DNA from: Cichorium intybus
Taxonomy: Eukaryota > Streptophyta > Magnoliopsida > Asterales > Asteraceae
DNA: 64,000 nt
Direction of reading: 5' to 3'
NCBI GenBank assembly: GCA_023525715.1
Contig: CM042017.1
Coordinates: 74,975,666-75,039,665 of the forward strand
Shown: one piece after another, positions 61,398-64,000 of the stretch
How positions within the stretch are numbered: the stretch's first letter is position 1
How the letters are laid out: each line of letters opens with the position of its first letter
The notes under the pieces: generated by a model
Databases searched by the model: none
The model's input: only the letters and a program-made list of their open reading frames with translations
Told to the model about the DNA's origin: nothing
Program-made: the position numbers and the translations under genes

Positions 61398-62543
61398 TGT
61401 AAGACCCTAATCATGAACAACCAAGTCATTTGTTAAAGGAATTAACTTTTGGGAGAAATTTGCTTAGTGACGCTATGGAAGTGTGTTAGCGTCGTTATGG
61501 TGTTGTGTTATCGTCGTTATGGCTGTGTGTTAACATCACTAAGATGGCTGGTAGTGGGGTGGCACGATGCTCAGTTAGCGACGCTAACTTAGGGTTAGCG
61601 ACGCCAACTGCTGTTTTTAGTCCAAAACCCTAGATTTTGAGCTATGGGCCATATATAAAGGAAGTACGCCCTAGGGCAGCCGCCATTATTCATTTTCAGC
61701 CTCCAAAATCGTCTGTTTTCTCTCTGAAGCCTCTTTAGAATGGATTTGGTGATTTTGATATTCTTGGATGAATTTTTGAAGTTATGATGATGTTAAAGGT
61801 TCATGGGGGTGTTAGAAGGTATTCTTCAAGTGGGAATCAGCAAGGATTTGCATTTCTGGACCTATGTGAGTATAAAGTTCTTTCCTTTTTTGTGTTTGCA
61901 AGGTTGATCTAGTGATTGTGATGGTAGAAATGGTTATTTGGTCCCTTTTTGGCTTGGTCTTTGGAACTTGTTAGGAAAGTTTTGACCTTTATGCCGCTTG
62001 TAGCATTCCTTGAGCCATTAAGTGAGATTAGAGAGTGAGTCCAGCTCTCTTGGGTTGTTTGTATGTTTTTTGTCTAGCTTTTAAGCTTTTGGACTTAGGT
62101 TTTGAGTTTTGGGCATGTATGATCATAAATGTGGCAACTTTATGGGGTTTGATGTGATAAAGGAACGGTGTGGAAATGGTGGATTGGTGTTGTTGGATAT
62201 ATTGCTTGTGGTTGTTTCCCTTTCTATATGATGTGATGATTATAGTTATTCACTAAGCTCTTATAGCTCACTATTGTTGTTACTAACCTTGCAGGACATA
62301 AGGATCCCGCAAAGGGGAAGGATGTAGCTGGATAATAGGATGAGGATGCAATAGCTTTTGGCATTGTATAGTTTTTTTTATTAGTAAAACCTAACTTGGG
62401 AAATTTGTATATATTTATGTTCCTTTGGATACAACTTTGTGACTAGGTTCAGATTTGAAGTATTTGAACCTCGTAAACCAAGTATGTATATGTTTTATTG
62501 TCAAAAGTTTTGGATGTACTTGGTTTTAATGTTGGGTGTTACA
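61398..62543 (+). mobile_element. probable solo LTR (gypsy-like)
   Basis: Begins tgtaagaccctaatc and ends gggtgttaca, matching TGTAA.../...TTACA LTR ends. A TATA box catatataaagg at 61650 is followed by a pyrimidine-rich start region. A repeated 'gttagcgtcgttatgg' motif lies at 61480-61620. No clear target duplication (caaat against ataaa), and no primer site or second LTR. Sequence right of 62544 is the duplicated gene flank. Confidence 0.6.
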
Positions 62544-62544
62544 A

Positions 62545-63500
62545 TAAAGGGGTTTAAGGAACTGGTTTCATTTTAAAAGAGTATTAAAGAGATGATATCA
62601 CATAAATGAGATTAGAATTGTCACAAAATTTTATAAACATTAAAACCCTATTGTGATTTGTGAGTGAAAATTCGACTTCAATTAATCATACTTCTAGAGC
62701 TCGTAATCTATGATTGTAAAACCTTTGAAGGACTTATAGCAAAGGAATCATTAAATCAACCAATTTGACAAGACTGACAATCCATTAGTCCAAACTTCAT
62801 TTCAACCGGAACAAGCAATTATAAAAGTTATCCCAATTAGATCAAAAGTTCAACATTATTAGAATACGAACAATGCGCAACATTAGACCAGTAACACAAA
62901 CTACTTCATCTGACAAGAATTGAAACAAGAAAAAGAATTTAGTTTCAAGTGGTAGGTGTACAACACATCGAACCACATCAAGTTCCTGTATTTTCACTTC
63001 CAAAGCTTAACGATCTTATCATGGCTAGCCGAAGCTACCAAACCCGTAATAGTTGACGCTGCCAAACCAGCAATTAATCCTTCATGTGCCGACATTGTCA
63101 TTGTCTTATTCTCTGACATGTTCCATAGCTCCAGATGCTACATTAAAAACATAATAAATCCATTATGCATTAGTTGTTAGGTGGATGGATGTGTGCCTAA
63201 GATTATTCTTGATGATAAGGATGCGAAGAGCCGCATGTCTTCTGTAGTGGCATTGTAACAATAGATTGAGATGGAGTCCCTATTCCTACCTTTTTGGGTG
63301 GGTGAAAAAATTGTTATATATACTAGGGTTTAGGATTTATGCGTTTGTTACCCAGTTTCAGGATGGGACTTGACAAGTTTTCTAGGCTTTTTTCGATAAT
63401 GAGGATGAGAAAGGCTCATTCTCATCTTTTGCACAAACAAGAGTCTGGAAGCAAGTCATTATTATGACTAAACCATTATACTTTTTCAAAAATAATTAAG
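62545..63500 (-). repeat. duplicate of the 3' end of the kinase-WD40 gene
   Basis: Collinear with 27215-28165, with scattered substitutions and short indels ('aaacattaaaaccctattgt', 'ccattagtccaaacttcatt' and others shared), in the same orientation. Covers the 3' flank, last exon and start of the last intron. Similarity ends near 63500. Confidence 0.92.
62994..63137 (-). CDS. second copy of the LEUNIG-type last exon (partial gene)
   Basis: 144 bp, the same length as 27656-27799, still open in frame. It encodes HLELWNMSENKTMTMSAHEG through SASHDKIVKLWK and a TGA. The acceptor is tag instead of cag. It keeps the HEG that copy 1 has changed to HEE, so it is not a simple recent copy. Upstream exons, if present, lie beyond the right edge of the window, so I cannot say whether a kinase is attached. 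Could be a working gene or a pseudogene fragment. Confidence 0.75.
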   Translation of the reverse strand, partial: HLELWNMSENKTMTMSAHEGLIAGLAASTITGLVASASHDKIVKLWK

Positions 63501-63693
63501 GGAAAAATAGAGAAGACACGACTAATTTCACTATTTTTATGGATCTAGCCCCTTAGCTAGTTTTCTATAGTGATTAAACATTACACTTTGTTTAAAACGT
63601 TTTCTCAGTTACCCAAACGGGCAAAATACAAGAAAAAAAACATGCTCTCACACACTCAAGTTAACCACTGAACTAGTTCTTTTTCAAAATTAT
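63501..63693. other. intron or spacer sequence
   Basis: AT-rich sequence with 'cactatttttatggatctag' and similar repeat-like phrases. No gene seen. Confidence 0.35.
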
Positions 63694-64000
63694 TAGACAA
63701 ATCTGCAGAAATGGTCCCTGTGGTTTGTACAAAACTGTGGCTAAGGTTCAAAATCATCCATTTTGGTCCTTATGTCAAACAGCCGCTAGTTGCCATTTGT
63801 TATCTTCCTCCACGTGCCCTGCACACGAGGCAGTTTGGTCTTTTTAGGTCTAGGGACCAAAACTACAATAAGCGAAAAAGTGCGTGTGCGTGTGCGTGTA
63901 CGTGTGCGTGTGTGTATATATATCTCCCCAGCCAAAATCTCCAGCTACATGATTCTTGAATCAACTTTTACACACGATTCTTTTCTAGTAACCACCATCA
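63694..64000. mobile_element. start of another element with GGTCCCTGTGGTTTGT terminus
   Basis: 'gacaaatctgcagaaatggtccctgtggtttgt' (written in parts: gacaaatctgcag, then aaatggtccctgtggtttgt) resembles the terminus of the foldback element at 40964/61331. The other end is outside the window. A short (GTGTGC)n tract is at 63881-63917. The 82-codon plus-strand frame at 63711-63959 is repeat sequence. Confidence 0.55.

Noticed and set aside
1..64000. CRISPR array, bacterial operon or organellar DNA
   Set aside because: Spaced repeats found are LTR, leader or minisatellite repeats. Introns and retrotransposons show nuclear plant DNA.

Overview
The window is nuclear DNA of a flowering plant. The evidence is introns with GT-AG borders, a plant receptor-like kinase domain, LEUNIG-type WD40 exons, and dense nested Ty1/copia and Ty3/gypsy retrotransposons with long LTRs, foldback elements, a PIF/Harbinger transposon and a tRNA-derived SINE. 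The kinase subfamily looks like one expanded in Asteraceae (lettuce relatives). That placement is my recollection of the family, not something the sequence proves.

Layout. 1-11051: a decayed copia element (copia-1, minus strand, LTRs 937-1743 and 10299-11051), broken by a 3.1 kb solo gypsy LTR (4202-7339) with a perfect 5-bp target duplication. 11052-27229: older gypsy LTR and leader debris, split by a 10.3 kb full-length gypsy element (14284-24583, TSD tacat). That element has near-identical 2.58 kb LTRs but three in-frame stops and a lost integrase catalytic Asp. 27230-34817: the one well supported host gene, minus strand, eight exons. 35152-38123: a Tourist-like MITE, then a compact Harbinger element with an intact 414-aa transposase. 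38640-40255: a foldback repeat and a tandem duplication carrying two (TA)n arrays. 40964-61331: a Mutator-like foldback element of about 1.6 kb (9-10 bp TSD) blown up to 20.4 kb by two related copia elements (copia-2 and copia-3), one in each inverted arm. Copia-2 itself contains the 3' end of yet another gypsy element. 61398-62543: a probable solo LTR. 62545-63500: a diverged duplicate of the 3' end of the host gene, including its last exon. 63694-64000: the start of another element with related termini.

The most interesting object is the host gene. Exon 1 encodes a complete receptor-like cytoplasmic kinase domain (309 aa). Exons 2-8 encode the C-terminal linker and all seven WD40 repeats of a LEUNIG-type corepressor, without the LUFS (LisH) N-terminus. 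Every exon junction is phase-compatible and the spliced frame is open for 645 codons. It therefore reads as a chimeric kinase-WD40 gene made by exon shuffling, not as a random juxtaposition. Its introns are packed with small palindromic transposons and a SINE. A second copy of its last exon lies 35 kb downstream in the window (63 kb), in the same orientation. This suggests a small tandem family later pushed apart by transposon insertions.
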